A DNA stretch of 64,000 bases from Rattus norvegicus (GCF_036323735.1 NC_086034.1:10586001-10650000), one strand, 5' to 3'; positions 24,003 through 35,095 are shown, counted from the first letter of the stretch. Numbers and translations: made by a program. The notes: generated by a model from the sequence alone, not told the origin.

Positions 24003-24079
24003 GGGGTTGGGGATTTAGCTCAGTGGTAGAGAGCGCTTGCCTAGCAAGCACAAGGCCCTGGGTTCGGTCCTCAGCTCCG

Positions 24080-24110
<31 letters not shown>

Positions 24111-24113
24111 AGA
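24003..24113 (+). mobile_element. ID SINE (rat type), plus orientation
   Basis: Young ID element: ggggttggggatttagctca (A box), gcttgcctagcaagcacaag, ggttcggtcctcagctccg (B box), then A15 and AAAAG repeats. It is bracketed by a perfect 10-bp duplication gtttaaagca at 23993-24002 and 24114-24123. It carries a 2-base (AG) insertion in gtagagagcgcttgc and is otherwise close to the BC1-derived consensus. Confidence 0.96.
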
Positions 24114-24141
24114 GTTTAAAGCAGTTGTCCATTGAATTCTT

Positions 24142-24238
24142 TTTTTTTTTTTTTGTTCTTTTTTTCGGAGCTGGGGACCGAACCCAGGACCTTGCGCTTC
24201 CTAGGTAAGCACTCTACCACTGAGCTAAATCCCCAGCC
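24142..24238 (-). mobile_element. ID SINE (rat type), minus orientation
   Basis: Reverse-strand ID: T-rich tail, then cggagctggggaccgaaccc, gcgcttcctaggtaagcac and ctctaccactgagctaaatc. Flanked by a perfect 16-bp target-site duplication tgtccattgaattctt at 24126-24141 and 24239-24254. It faces the ID at 24003 tail to tail, only 28 bases away. Confidence 0.96.
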
Positions 24239-24951
24239 TGTCCATTGAATTCTTGAGTGACAATTATAACACATGTGTATACCTTAGTTCTCCACTCTAT
24301 AAAATGACACACATGAGCTATTGTATGACATCATTCTAAGGTAGCATCATTAAGCAGAATCTGGATTCTTAACTCAGAATAGTGCATCTCTATGGACTGT
24401 ACTCCAACTCCTCAAGACTGTGGATTTTCCTCATCTGGAACTACCTTTTCTATTGCTATAGGCTTCAGACTGAATTCTTTTTAAGATTCTCCATTCTGAT
24501 TTAAAGAATTTTCTAACCTCTGTCATATGGTCTTCAATTTAGCATTTAATTTTTTCAGTCTTCTCTTTCTCTAAGTCTGTTTTATTCTGATTTTCCTTAA
24601 AGAGAATATATAAAATTGCAATCATTACTGAACATATAATTAATTTTATGTTAACAGTCAAAACAAAACTATATGGGGGTCCAAATGGCTTCTTCTACCC
24701 TGTTTTCCATTTTTTCCTATGGAAAAATACTAACTTCTCTAATTCTCTCCTTTCTATGGAGACTTCACTTTAGTTTTTTCCTTCCTTTGGAAACTTTATT
24801 TTTCCATCTCTGTTGTTTCTATGGAGACTTTATTTTAATTTTCTTTCTGCTCCTTTCTTCAGAGACTTTACTTTTTATTTCTCATATTTAAATTCGGTGT
24901 TTCTATGAATGTCTATGTTCAGCTTCTTTCCTTTTTCTTCAATGTTCATGC

Positions 24952-24983
<32 letters not shown>

Positions 24984-24987
24984 ATAA
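24952..24987. repeat. (TA)n microsatellite
   Basis: About 12 TA units then TGTATG interruptions, inside the ERV-like internal region. Confidence 0.93.
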
Positions 24988-25566
24988 ACATTTCTCTTTT
25001 TTATTTCTCTCTATTGTTCTCTAAGCCTAACATCTTTTTCCATATTTTAATTTTCATAAAACTCTTTCCTTTGGAGAATTCTTTTTAATTTTATTTAATT
25101 CTGTCTTTAAGGATTGTATTATTTGAAACTAAGTATATGTTTCTCTTTTCATTTTCAAACTTGTAAATTACCAGTTCAGAAGTGTGGACTTTTCAGTCTT
25201 TCACAGCTCTGGGAAAATGTTCCTTCTGCCTTTCTGTGCAGCCTATGGCGGCTAGCTCCACCCCCTCGCATGGGTTTAGCAGGCTGCCCTTGAGGGTTTT
25301 TGGGCTGGAACGACCCTTTGCCTTTCAGTTAGAGTTGAGCCTCATACCCTCAGGTACTAGCTGGGAGCTGAGCCTATCTGCCCCAAGTCTGAGAAGTTCT
25401 TTCACCTGGTCGGTGTGCTCGGGGCTCCAGTTTGCTTTTCTTAAGAAGAATTGAGCTCTGCCTAGCTAGGAAACTGCTCTGGGAAGAGTTTGTTCCTGAT
25501 CTTTTACCAGGGACTTTTTCTCAGGCACTAAACTTTGATTTTAAGAGCACATAATTGGGTGCCATT

Positions 25567-25803
25567 TGTAGCCATGAACTATTGTGCCCAATTTCTTTGT
25601 TCCCAGAATAAGGACTCTGAGATTTAATTATTGATGAGTAAATGCCTAGGCTATAAGCTTTGACTCATCCTGTGACCAGCACATAATGTATATAACCCGT
25701 TTATTCTAGTCTATGTCTGCCACATGGTTGCTTACCTCTCCTCAGTTTCATATGTCCTCTGAGTCTGGGTCAAAATATCTTCATGCCTGACTCTTCCCCA
25801 GAG

Positions 25804-25860
<57 letters not shown>

Positions 25861-25861
25861 G

Positions 25862-25910
<49 letters not shown>

Positions 25911-25955
25911 GCCAGATGTCCCACCTTCTAATCCTGCTTCAACTCTAGAGAGAAT
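25567..25955 (-). repeat. Right LTR of the ERV-like element
   Basis: Contains gcccaatttctttgttcccag, agaataaggactctgag and aatgcctagg on the + strand, then cctctcctcagtttcatatg. A (TC)n/(TCTG)n expansion sits in its middle. The same LTR recurs inverted immediately to the right (25960-26199 plus 28283-28330), which confirms that this is a dispersed LTR. Confidence 0.6.
25808..25910. repeat. (TC)n / (TCTG)n microsatellite
   Basis: About 24 TC units, then about 8 TCTG units, then TC again, within the right LTR. The ORFs through it are artefacts. Confidence 0.96.
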
Positions 25956-25959
25956 CTCT

Positions 25960-26199
25960 TGTGTACTGTATAAAAGCATCACCTGATCACCTGTCAATAA
26001 AAAGCTGATGGCCTATTATCTGAAGTAGGACTGAGGAGGTGGGAGTTCCAATAGGGGGAGAGGAACTCTGGGATAGAATCAGGCATGGCAAGAGATTTGC
26101 CCCAAACTCTGAAGAGACAGACACACGAAACTGAGGAGAGTTAATTAAGTTTTGAGCTAGTTAGGGATTTAGCCCAAACTTATGTCCTAGGCGTTTATT
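25960..26199 (+). mobile_element. Inverted copy of the ERV LTR, left piece
   Basis: Reverse complement of the neighbouring LTR. Contains cctgtcaataaaaagctgatgg, ctgggatagaatcaggcatgg and gaaactgaggagagttaatt, which read on the other strand match 25725-25805. The copy is interrupted at 26199 by an L1 and continues at 28283. Confidence 0.65.
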
Positions 26200-28269
26200 T
26201 TATTTTATTTTTTTTTAAACATTTCAACTTTTTTTATTATTCTTTTTTTTCCTTTTTTTCTTTATTAACTTGAGTATTTCTTATTTACATTTCGATTGTT
26301 ATTCCCTTTCCCGGTTTCTGGGCCAACATCCCCCTAACCCCTCCCTCTCCCCTTCTAAATGGGTGTTCCCCTCCCCATCCTCCCCCCATTACCGCCCTAC
26401 CCCAACAATCACGTTCACTGGGGGTTCAGTCTTAGCAAGACCAAGGGCTTCCCCTTCCACTGGTGCTCTTACTAGGCTATTCATTGCTACCTATGAGGTT
26501 GGAGCCCAGGGTCAGTCCATGTATAGTCTTTGGGTAGTGGCTTAGTCCCTGGAAGCTCTGGTTGGTTGCCATTGTTGTTCATATCCGGTCTCGAGCCCCT
26601 TCAAGCTCTCCCAGTTCTTTCTCTGATTCCTTCAACGGGGGTCCTGTTCTCAGTTCAGTGGTTTGCTGCTGGCATTCTCCTCTGTATTTGCTGTATTCTG
26701 GCTGTGTCTCTCAGGAGCGATCTACCTCCGGCTCCTGTCGTCCTGCACTTCTTTGCTTCATCCATCTTGTCTAATTGGGTGACTGTATATGTATGGGCCA
26801 CATGTGGGGTAGGCTCTGAATGGGTGTTCCTTCTGCCTCTGTTTTAATCTTTGCCTCTCTATTCCCTGCCAAGGGTATTCTTGTTCCCCTTTTAAAGAAG
26901 GAGTGAAGCATTCACATTTTGATCATCCGTCTTGAGTTTCATGTGTTCTGTGCAACTAGGGCAAGTCAAGCATTTGGGCTAATAGCCACTTATCAATGAG
27001 TGCATACCATGTGTGTTTTTCTGTGATTGGGTTACCTCCCTCAGGATGATATTTTCCAGTTCCCTCTATTTGCCTATGAATTTCATAAAGTCATTGTTTT
27101 TGATAGCTGAGTAATATTCCATTGTGTAGATGTACCACATTTTCTTTATCCATTCCTCTGTTGAAGGGCATCTGGGTTCTTTCCAGCTTCTGGCTATTAT
27201 AAATAAGGCTGCGATGAACATAGTGGAGCACGTGTCTTTGTTATATGTTGGGGCATCTTTTGGGTATATGCCCAAGAGAGGTATAGCTCAGGCAGTTCAA
27301 TGTCCAATTTTCTGAGGAACCTCCAGACTGATTTCCAGAATGGTTGTACCAGTCTGCAATCCCACCAACAATGGAGGAGTGTTCCTCTTTCTCCGCATCC
27401 TCACCAGCATCTGCTGTCACCTGAGTTTTTGATCTTAGCCATTCTCACTGGTGTGAGGTGAAATCTCAGCATTGTTTTGATTTGCATTTCCCTTCTGACT
27501 AAAGATGTTGAACATTTCTTTAGGTGTTTCTCAGCCATTCGGCATTCCTCAGCTGTGAATTCTTTGTTTAGCTCTGAACTCCATTTTTTTTCTTTCTTTT
27601 TTTTAAATTTATTTAATACTTAATAATAATTCTTTGGTTTCTGGGCAAACATCCCCCTCCCCCCTCCCCTTCCTTATGGGTGTTCCCCTCCCAACCCTCC
27701 CCCCATTGCCGCCCTCCCCCCAACAGTCTAGTTCACTGGGGGTTCAGTCTTAGCAGGACCCAGGGCTTCCCCTTCCACTGGTGCTCTTACTAGGATATTC
27801 ATTGCTACCTATGAGGTCAGAGTCCAGGGTCAGTCCATGTATAGTCTTTAGGTAGTGGCTTAGTCCCTGGAAGCTCTGGTTGCTTGGCATTGTTGTACAT
27901 ATGGGGTCTTGAGCCCCTTCAAGGTCTTCCAGTTCTTTCTCTGATTCCTTCAACGGGGGTCCTATTCTCAGTTCAGTGGTTTGCTGCTGGCATTCGCCTC
28001 TATATTTGCTGTATTCTGGCTGTGTCTCTAAGGAGCGATCTACATCCGGCTCCTGTCGGTCTGCACTTCTTTGCTTCATCCATCTTGTCTAATTGGGTGG
28101 CTGTATATGTATGGGCCACATGTGGGGCAGGCTCTGAATGTGAACCCCATTTTTTAATAGGGTTATTTGTCTCCCTGCGGTCTAACTTCTTGAGTTCTTT
28201 GTATATTTTGGATATAAGGCCTCTATCTGTTGTAGGATTGGTAAAGATCTTTTCCCAATCTGTTGGTTG
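26200..28269 (-). mobile_element. 5'-truncated LINE-1 (L1-D), host of a nested L1
   Basis: 3' part of an L1: 3'UTR from about 26220, then ORF2 C-terminal codons (WKEPRCPSTEEWIKK and MWYIYTMEYYSAIKNNDF near 27066-27275), then sequence up to cccaatctgttggttg. Flanked by a 13-bp duplication with one mismatch (ctaggcgtttatt at 26187-26199, ctaggcatttatt at 28270-28282), so it inserted into the inverted LTR. It is interrupted by L1-C. Confidence 0.88.
27590..28141 (-). mobile_element. 5'-truncated LINE-1 (L1-C) nested in L1-D
   Basis: 552-bp 3' end of an L1 of the same subfamily as L1-B; their 3'UTRs are nearly identical from aatttatttaatacttaata onward. It is flanked by a 14-bp duplication of L1-D sequence with one mismatch (gaactccatttttt at 27576-27589, gaaccccatttttt at 28142-28155). 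L1-D sequence resumes exactly after it. Confidence 0.9.
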
Positions 28270-28282
28270 CTAGGCATTTATT

Positions 28283-28460
28283 CTTAAATAGTAAGTCTCA
28301 GAGTCCTTATTTCAGGAACTGGGGTGTGGTTACTCTCAGGTCATTGGCCATCAGCTCTTTAATGATGATGATGCTTCCACACAGCGCGTAAGACAGTCTC
28401 TCTATGGCTGTCTTCAAGTTATTTCTGCTTTTATAAAGTAACCTCTCATCCATATTCCTG
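28283..28460 (+). mobile_element. Inverted LTR, right piece, and a further LTR fragment
   Basis: agtctcagagtccttattt continues the inverted LTR broken by L1-D, ending about 28330. Then ttggccatcagctctttaat (28348) is a short piece of the same LTR family in the opposite orientation. The boundary is unclear. Confidence 0.5.
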
Positions 28461-28689
28461 TAAAGTAATACCAATAAAACTCATGGGTCACAAAAAAACA
28501 ACCAAACAAAAGCAACCAATCAACCAAAACCAAAACAACACCCTTGACTTCGAAACTGAACGTGATGTGGAGTTTCACATTAAGTAGGAATAAAGAAACA
28601 GCAACAACAATAATTAAAAGCAAGCGTCATGGTGACTTAATTAAAGGAAATAAATGGGCATGTTCAAGAGGACAAGAGAAGGCTATATT
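28461..28689. other. Intronic sequence with A-rich run
   Basis: An A-rich CAAA/AACC low-complexity stretch at 28490-28545, otherwise nothing recognised. Confidence 0.45.
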
Positions 28690-29040
28690 ATCCTTTTCAT
28701 TGCTGTGACAAAATATGCAATACTGACAAGTTAAAGAAGGAATGATTGGCTTGGCTCTGGCTTTAGAGGTTTCAGATCCTGTTGCTGGCTCTGTTGCTTC
28801 TGGGCCAGGCTGAGACAGGACTTCCTCAGCGTGGAAGGTTGTGGCAGAGATTCTCGCCCCACAGTAGGCAGAAGCAGAGAGAGCAAGAAGGAAGCTATTA
28901 GGATAAATTGTACCTTTCAAAGTCGTGCCTTCAGTGACATATTTCCCTTAACTAGGCCCCACCTCCTGAATGAGGTACGAATCCACTGAGAGCTAAGTCT
29001 GTGATGAACCCTCAGAATCGAATGTCTGTCAGCACACGAG
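28690..29040. mobile_element. Rodent dispersed repeat (family A), copy 2
   Basis: tttcattgctgtgacaaaatatg, gaaggaatgatt, gcagaagcagagagagcaag and taactaggccccacctcc are family phrases. Diverged. Naming as for 3030-3370. Confidence 0.5.
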
Positions 29041-29759
29041 CCTTTGGGGGATGTGTCAGAATGAAAGCATAACAAAGACGACATAAAATAGCTTTTATGA
29101 TTAAATGCAAATGATCCGCTTTTTAAAGGTCCTATTATGTTGTATGTGACTCTTCATTGTGTTGTGTGAGTCTGAGGGAAGTCCCCAAGGAAGACTGTCT
29201 GTAGGAAGCAGGTCCCTTCCTTACCCTTACAGAAGAAAAATGAGCCACATTCTTCTTCCCCACAAAGAGATTTCTGTTGCTAAATATTTCCCATAGTTGT
29301 AACTCATCTGTATTTTTCATAGTCTCCTGATAGGTGAGAAGTTTTGGTGACAAAAAAAATTGATTGTCAGTCATTTTGCTTGGACCAGAGGTTTCTGGGT
29401 CAAGCACGTCTATGAAATTTCCTATTGTTAAATTTGAATGTCTCAAAGGACAGTTCAGCTTAATGAAGTGGGTCAGTTTCATATGAAATGCCATCTTGCC
29501 TTCCCCAAACATTTGCATCAGGGAGAAGCACTCTATCAGCCATTGAGATTCTGTTTCTAGGCTCACGCGGTAGAGGTATGGTTTGCCCTCTCTAGATTTC
29601 ACAGTGAAATTTGCTTCCTGTGATGATGGTGTGGCCAGGTGGGCTCTGGGAGGTGATTAGCTCATTGAGGCCTTTGAGGCAATAGGCCACAAAATTTTAG
29701 AGGAATTCAATTTTCAAGTTGTTAATAGTGCTCCTTCCTAGTTCCTGCTTTGCATTTTC
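29041..29759. other. Intronic sequence with an unassigned 155-codon reverse ORF
   Basis: The longest non-repeat ORF of the window, 29135-29602 on the minus strand (MKSREGKPYLYRVSLETESQ...). I recognise no domain, it has no splice context, and at this length an ORF can occur by chance in 64 kb. Not called as a gene. Confidence 0.4.
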
Positions 29760-31020
29760 TTACACTTTAAAATTAACTTGTCAGTTTCTAGGAAAAAGTC
29801 AGCTAGGCTTTTAATTTTAATCGTGTTGGAACTAGAGATTTTTTTTCAGGGATAATTGACTCTTAGCAATACTGACCTGTGAGAAAGGAATATCTTTCCA
29901 TTTATCAAAGTCCTCAATTATTTGTAGTAGCCTTTTATAGTGTTAAGTGCGTGTCACACTGTTAAATTCATCTCTAAGTATTTATATTTTTCAGACCCCT
30001 GTAAATGCTACTGCTTTTCAATTTAAACTTGCATTTGTGTATTATTAGCTTGTAGGAATACAATCTCGCTCAACCCAGCAACACTCAATTATTAGTCACA
30101 GAGGTTTTCTATGATCTTATGTGTAGAGCAACATACCTTTTGTGACAAAGAGAACTACATTTTCCCCCTCGAATCTTGAGTTTTTTCCCCTTGAATGTCT
30201 TTTACTTCTTTTTTGTCCTTTCCTTTTATACTGGCGTGAACGTCTAGTTTAATGTCAACAAGTTTCCCTAGCTTCTAAGAAGCTTGTTGGATCTTGGATC
30301 TTGTCTCTTCATGGCAGCTAAGCGTGAGACCAGGATTTAGCACTTGAGATAAATAACAAGAGGGGACGTCTGTTGCTTTCCACTCCCACAAGGAAACATT
30401 CCACCCATCCCCATCAGTTATCATATAGGTTGAACATAGATGCTTTTTTTAAAAAGGATCAAATGGAAGTTTTCCTTCATTCTTAGGTTTCTGAGGGTTT
30501 TTAAAAAAACGACTGGATACCGGATATTGCATTGGATTGAGTTATTTATAGAGCTCTGTTGAGATGATCCCACAATCTTTCCCTTTTTTATCATACCATT
30601 AAAGAGAAATAAGTTGATTCATTTTATTAGTGAATTAATAAATGGCTTGATTATGTTCTTTTTCAATTGCTGTATTCAAAATTGGTGAATGTATTTCAAC
30701 ATGGTCGTTAATTAATTTTGAGTAATTTCTATCCCATACTTTCAAATTCATTGATTTTCTTCTATTTCTTCATCTGATGCATTTTTCCACATCGGACAAT
30801 GCACATGTAATTTGCAGAAATTCAATTTGTTTTTTTATTGTTCTCCCTAGCACAAACAAATTTTACTTTATTTACTTGAATATATAGTGTGAATTTATAA
30901 TGTTCAAATTGGTGTTAAGTTTCTGTTCTATTAATTCTAGCATCTATATTGTTTCTCAGTCTGTTGCTATCGATTACGTCTATAGTTATGGACTGCTTCT
31001 TTATATACATTGCAATTTTT
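29760..31020 (-). mobile_element. Ancient LINE-1 ORF2 fragment (L1M-like)
   Basis: Read on the minus strand, scattered matches follow L1 reverse-transcriptase order: tatctttccatttatcaaag, ctctaagtatttatatttt, tgttgagatgatcccac, tggcttgattatg and gtatttcaacatgg correspond to the positions seen in L1-A at about 7900-8640. Heavily diverged, no open frame. Confidence 0.6.
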
Positions 31021-31044
31021 GATTAGGTAGGGGATATTTCAATT

Positions 31045-31830
31045 TTAATGAAATATTTTATTTAATCTTAGAGAATTTCATAATACATAGAAAATATTTC
31101 AATCATATTTACCCCCATTCCATCCCTCCATCATCTCTCACACTTCCCTCTTGTTTCATTTTAACATTATGTTTTCTTGTTTTTTTTTTCTTTTTAAAAA
31201 CCCATTGAACACAATTAGTTCCTGGGTGTGGGATCATCCACATGTGCATGGTCAACCTGCCAGGGAACATACTGATAAAGAAAATTGACTCTCCGTCCCC
31301 TAGTTACCATCAAATGTCAACAGCTCCAAAGCTAGGGCTGGGAACCATGCCTCTTCTCTGTCTCTACTGGAGGGCTAACTGGTTTTATATTGCACTGATC
31401 TCATGCAGGCAACCACAGCTACCAGAGTTTATGTGTCCCGAAGTACACTCATGTCCAGATACTGCTTTATCTCAATCTTGCCAGTGTTCTCTGACTGTGA
31501 CAGTGTTTCCATAACCTCTTCTGTGAAGACATCACAATTTTCTGTGATTGGACATTGGATTCGTTTTTTGTTCTTTCAAACATTCACCCCCAACCCTTGG
31601 ACATGTTCCTTTTGGATGTTTTGATCGTTTTAGACTTGCTTTGGACCTTTCTTTGATAGGTATATCTCTTCAGCCTGTCTAATTAGAGCTCTAACTTAGG
31701 ATTGCTATACCTGCTTCTTTTAAATGGTCCTTTCCTAGTCTGAGGTGATTTTTTCCTGTACATGTACTGATCAATACTCTGTGAAAGATTCAAACAGAAC
31801 TCCTAACAGATTTCTGAAGGGGCCCCTCAT
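31045..31830 (-). mobile_element. Old rodent L1 (Lx-like) 3' end and adjacent fragment
   Basis: tattttatttaatcttagagaatttcata, gcatggtcaacctgccaggg, aaaattgactctccgtcccc and gcaggcaaccacagc match the 3'UTR of old murine L1s as I remember them. After 31560 a more diverged piece resembles L1 endonuclease-region sequence (ggattgctatacctgcttcttt). Confidence 0.5.
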
Positions 31831-32149
31831 GTGTGTAGCTGTGTGCTGTCCTGCCTTATCACCCCTAACTGCTCCAGGTTCTAACCACTCAGCCCGTGTT
31901 TCAGTTTGCAGAGACCATCATAGTCTATCCTGACTTTCCCCCTTCCTGGACTACAACACTGGAAGCTCTTCTAAGGAGCTCAGGCCCATTTCATTGGCTC
32001 TTCTCTCGAGCACCACTGTCTGGCTGTGCCTGTTGCTCCGTGTCTGACAACTGTTGTTTCATTTGCGTTGCTTTTAGCTGATTAAGGTACGCATAGATTC
32101 TGTTTACGTGAGCACAGATCCCATACTTGAGGTCCTATATTATCCAGCT
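31831..32149. other. Intronic sequence, nothing recognised
   Basis: Unique-looking. Confidence 0.4.
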
Positions 32150-32515
32150 CGCTTTCATTGTTGTCATGAAACACTGACCAAAAACAACTTGGAAGGAAGC
32201 GCATTGTTTGGTTTCCACATCAAAGTTTATCAGTGAAGGAGGACAAGGCAGGAACTCAAGATCCAAAAGCAAGAGCAGAAGCAGAGGCAATAGAGAGGTG
32301 CTGGTTGCTGATTTGCTTTTTTACACAATTCCATACCATCTGTCCAGTGAGGGCACTGCCCATGGTTGGCTGAGCCTTTGCATATCAATTGATAAGCCAG
32401 AAAATGCCCCATAGACATTCCCACAGGAGGCAACTCCTCAACTGTGGTTCTCCCTTACTCACCCCAGGTAACTCAAGTCTGTGACAAGTTGACCAAAACT
32501 AACCATTACACACAT
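32150..32515. mobile_element. Rodent dispersed repeat (family A), copy 3
   Basis: gctttcattgttgtcatgaaacactgacc, aggacaaggcaggaactcaag, gcagaagcagaggc, and the 3' phrase gtgacaagttgaccaaaactaaccat. It looks complete at both ends. Confidence 0.6.
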
Positions 32516-33134
32516 CTTTATACTTTGGCCCTACACATTTGGGTCTGTTCAGATGTAAGGATTTTACTGTGTTGAGCTCAAACCTCTAAACTTCAAAACC
32601 ATACTATGGTAAGGCTCTGGGCCATGATTTATTTTTGAATCATTTTTTGGAAAAAAAATTAGTGAAATATTTCAGGATTTTAAATAATAAGTGCGATTCA
32701 AATTTATAATTTTCTATCAGCTCCTCAGGGATTAAAAAAAAAAACCCACAAAGTGTTAATGTGAAACATAAGGTCTCATTTTCCTAGTGGTTGGGGGAGT
32801 TAAGCGCAAATACAAGGAGATTTCAATGTTCCCCTGAGACAAACAACTAGGTATTGCAAACAAAATAATTAAAATGGTTTGTAACAAGCAAGCAAATGAG
32901 TGCGGTGAAGGATCAGCTGCTATTATATTTATTTTTCTGTTTGAATATCTGCCTGGGGAGTACACTGCAAATTAAAGGACCCAGCCAGCTTTTAAAAATC
33001 CAAAAGTCTAATGATGAAATGAAAGCGTTGGCTTGGTGACATAGAGATAGTTCCTGGGGTCATGATTTTTTGTGTTTAAAAAAATGAGGTCACTTTGTCT
33101 GGGTGTGTTCATAGTGATTTCTGTTTCTTTCCAT
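32516..33134. other. Intronic sequence, nothing recognised
   Basis: AT-rich sequence with poly-A runs at 32648 and 32736; no element assigned. Confidence 0.45.
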
Positions 33135-33208
33135 TCTCTCTCTCTCCCTCCCTCCCTCCCTCCCTCCCTCCCTCTCTCCCTCCCTCCCTCCCTCTCTCCC
33201 TCCCTCCC
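33135..33208. repeat. (TCCC)n / (TC)n microsatellite
   Basis: Polypyrimidine tract of TCCC units with two CTCT interruptions; the ORFs over it are artefacts. Confidence 0.95.
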
Positions 33209-34924
33209 GACCTTCTTTGCTTACTTTATCGGTGTCTCTCTGGCCTCGTACTCAGTGCTTGGAAGCCAGCAGGCTCTAAGTGTAGTATAAGACACACACT
33301 TTGCCCTTGAGGAATTGGTCTGTTTTAACTCTAGCCTCCATGGAATGATGAACCAGTACCTGCAGTCTCCTTGTTTGTGTGTGCATGGCAGGAGACATTG
33401 AATTCACAGTACGCCTGGAGGTGAATCAAAGTTCCGCATTCTATCATACAGGGCCTAAAGGTTCTTGTGTACTTCAGCTCTGATTCATTGAACTTTGCTT
33501 GTACAACTCTTGAGATTTCTTTTCTGGGCTCATTTCTGTATTGCTCTGCTGGGAGTTGAGAGTGTCAGGAAAGGTCTCCTCTCTGCCTATCACCGCAGAA
33601 TCCTATTACTTGAAGGGCTTCCTATTCAGACTCTGTCCTGAGGTGTTAGACTTTGGAGACTCTAGATTTGTCCTGCCTTCCAAATGCCAGGTGAAACTAT
33701 TTTTAGCCTGGCCCTGAAGTTATTTTAGTGCTTTGAAAACTTGGGTCTAGATCTGCAGAAGTTTACATTTCAGATGCAACGTAGAGCTCACCTCAGCATT
33801 CATACCACATCCACAGAAGCGAGGACACGCTTCACAATGGCTGGATCCTGTTTGGAGTTGCTCCCAGACAGGGACAATTTTAATAGAATGAAGGGAAAGC
33901 TAACCGATAAGGAGTGGAATGGAGTTGGGTCAATTCCAGGTTAGTTGGAATAGGATGCCCACAGAAGATCTAGGCTGAAGAGGGGAAAAGAGCAAAATGA
34001 GAGACAATGGACTCACTGAAACAATAGGAAAGAAGAAACTAAAATAGGATACAGGAAAGAAGAGAGCAGACCAGGAGATACACAAGCCTCTCCCAAATAC
34101 CCTCAGATGGTGAGAGCATGGCTACTGAGTGTCTTTGGTGAATGCTGAGGATATGGGAGGCTTGATGGGGCAGGGAGCAGCAAATGTTCATCTTGAGTTC
34201 ACAATCAAATATAAGGGACATCCAAGATGGTAAATTCAGGAAATTAGAATACGAGAACCACTCATAGTCAGAGATCGCAGAGACCCTCTTTGGACTTCTC
34301 TTAGCAGTCTTTTGGTACACCAGCAGATCTTGGAAGGGGTTCAGAGACATAATCAGGGAACCTGGGGAGAGCTGTTCTGCTTGTTGGCTACATCCAGGTG
34401 TTGCTTTTTGGGGAATGACCTGAGGTGAGTAGTGCAAGGTCCAGCCTATATGTATGTGCAGTGATAGAGGAGGTAGGGTTGGAGTGAGGGCATAACTCTG
34501 CCAGCTATTTCCCTGGCAGTTCAGTGTAGGAGGACAGGCAGAGTACTGGTGTTGTAGTAGCCATTTATTTCCCTCTTACAAATAAAGGTGGCTGTGCTCT
34601 ATTTCCAACAATGACCTACTTTATGTAGGAGTAGAACGGCTGCCTATGGGTGTGATGTCTTGGCAGGGAGTCAAGGAAATGTATCAGCAGTGAGGAACAG
34701 GACGGAGCTAAACGCAGACTGGGGTGGTCTGTTCCAGGATCCTTTAGGTGTTTGGTGGAGGTTGCGGGAGCAATGAGGTGTTAAGAGGAAAAAAGAAGCC
34801 TTTGCCATTGGGTCTACGCTAGATTCTCAAGACTGTAGACAGCTGTAGATTTTGAGCTGGAAGTATAAATGGTCCTGTTTTAAAACTGTGTTAGCAACAT
34901 TGTCTTCCATTAAATCAAATTCTC
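33209..34924. other. Intronic sequence without recognised features
   Basis: About 1.7 kb of unique-looking sequence. The 132-codon reverse ORF at 34039-34437 has no recognisable domain. Confidence 0.45.
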
Positions 34925-35095
34925 TGAATTATGCTAATGATCTTGGAAGGCCTTTTATCACATTTACAGATGACATTCAAATAAATGAAATATTTTACCT
35001 AAGTTACACAGCTAAAGTTGGGTGAAAGCTGGGTTTTGAGGCCAAAGCCCTCTGATCTCAGATCCTTCACTCTTACTACATCACTACACAGAAAT
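34925..35095 (+). mobile_element. MIR SINE
   Basis: ttttatcacatttacagatga, ctaagttacacagctaaagttgggtgaaagctggg and gatccttcactcttactacatc match the MIR order well for so old an element. Confidence 0.8.

Larger units (their letters stand above)
18116..25955 (-). mobile_element. Old ERV-like provirus, non-coding, with nested insertions
   Basis: Inferred degenerate endogenous retrovirus on the minus strand. The right LTR begins at about 25567. Just inside it, at 25547-25564, the minus strand reads tggcacccaatt, resembling a lysine-tRNA primer-binding site and adjoining an LTR end in CA. A related LTR piece at 18116-18245 shares the LTR phrase tggccatcag...tttattgacagg. A purine-rich stretch beside it on the minus strand could be the polypurine tract. 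The internal AT-rich sequence (18245-25546) has no gag, pol or env frame I can recognise. It is interrupted by a young L1 (20138-23537) and two ID SINEs. The family is unnamed, and the pairing of the two LTRs is an inference. Confidence 0.5.

Noticed and set aside
24003..24075. tRNA gene (A and B boxes)
   Set aside because: It is an ID SINE: tRNA-derived, A-tailed and flanked by a target-site duplication, not a tRNA gene.
29135..29602. 155-codon minus-strand ORF
   Set aside because: Longest ORF outside repeats, but no domain, no promoter or splice context, and within chance expectation for 64 kb searched in six frames.
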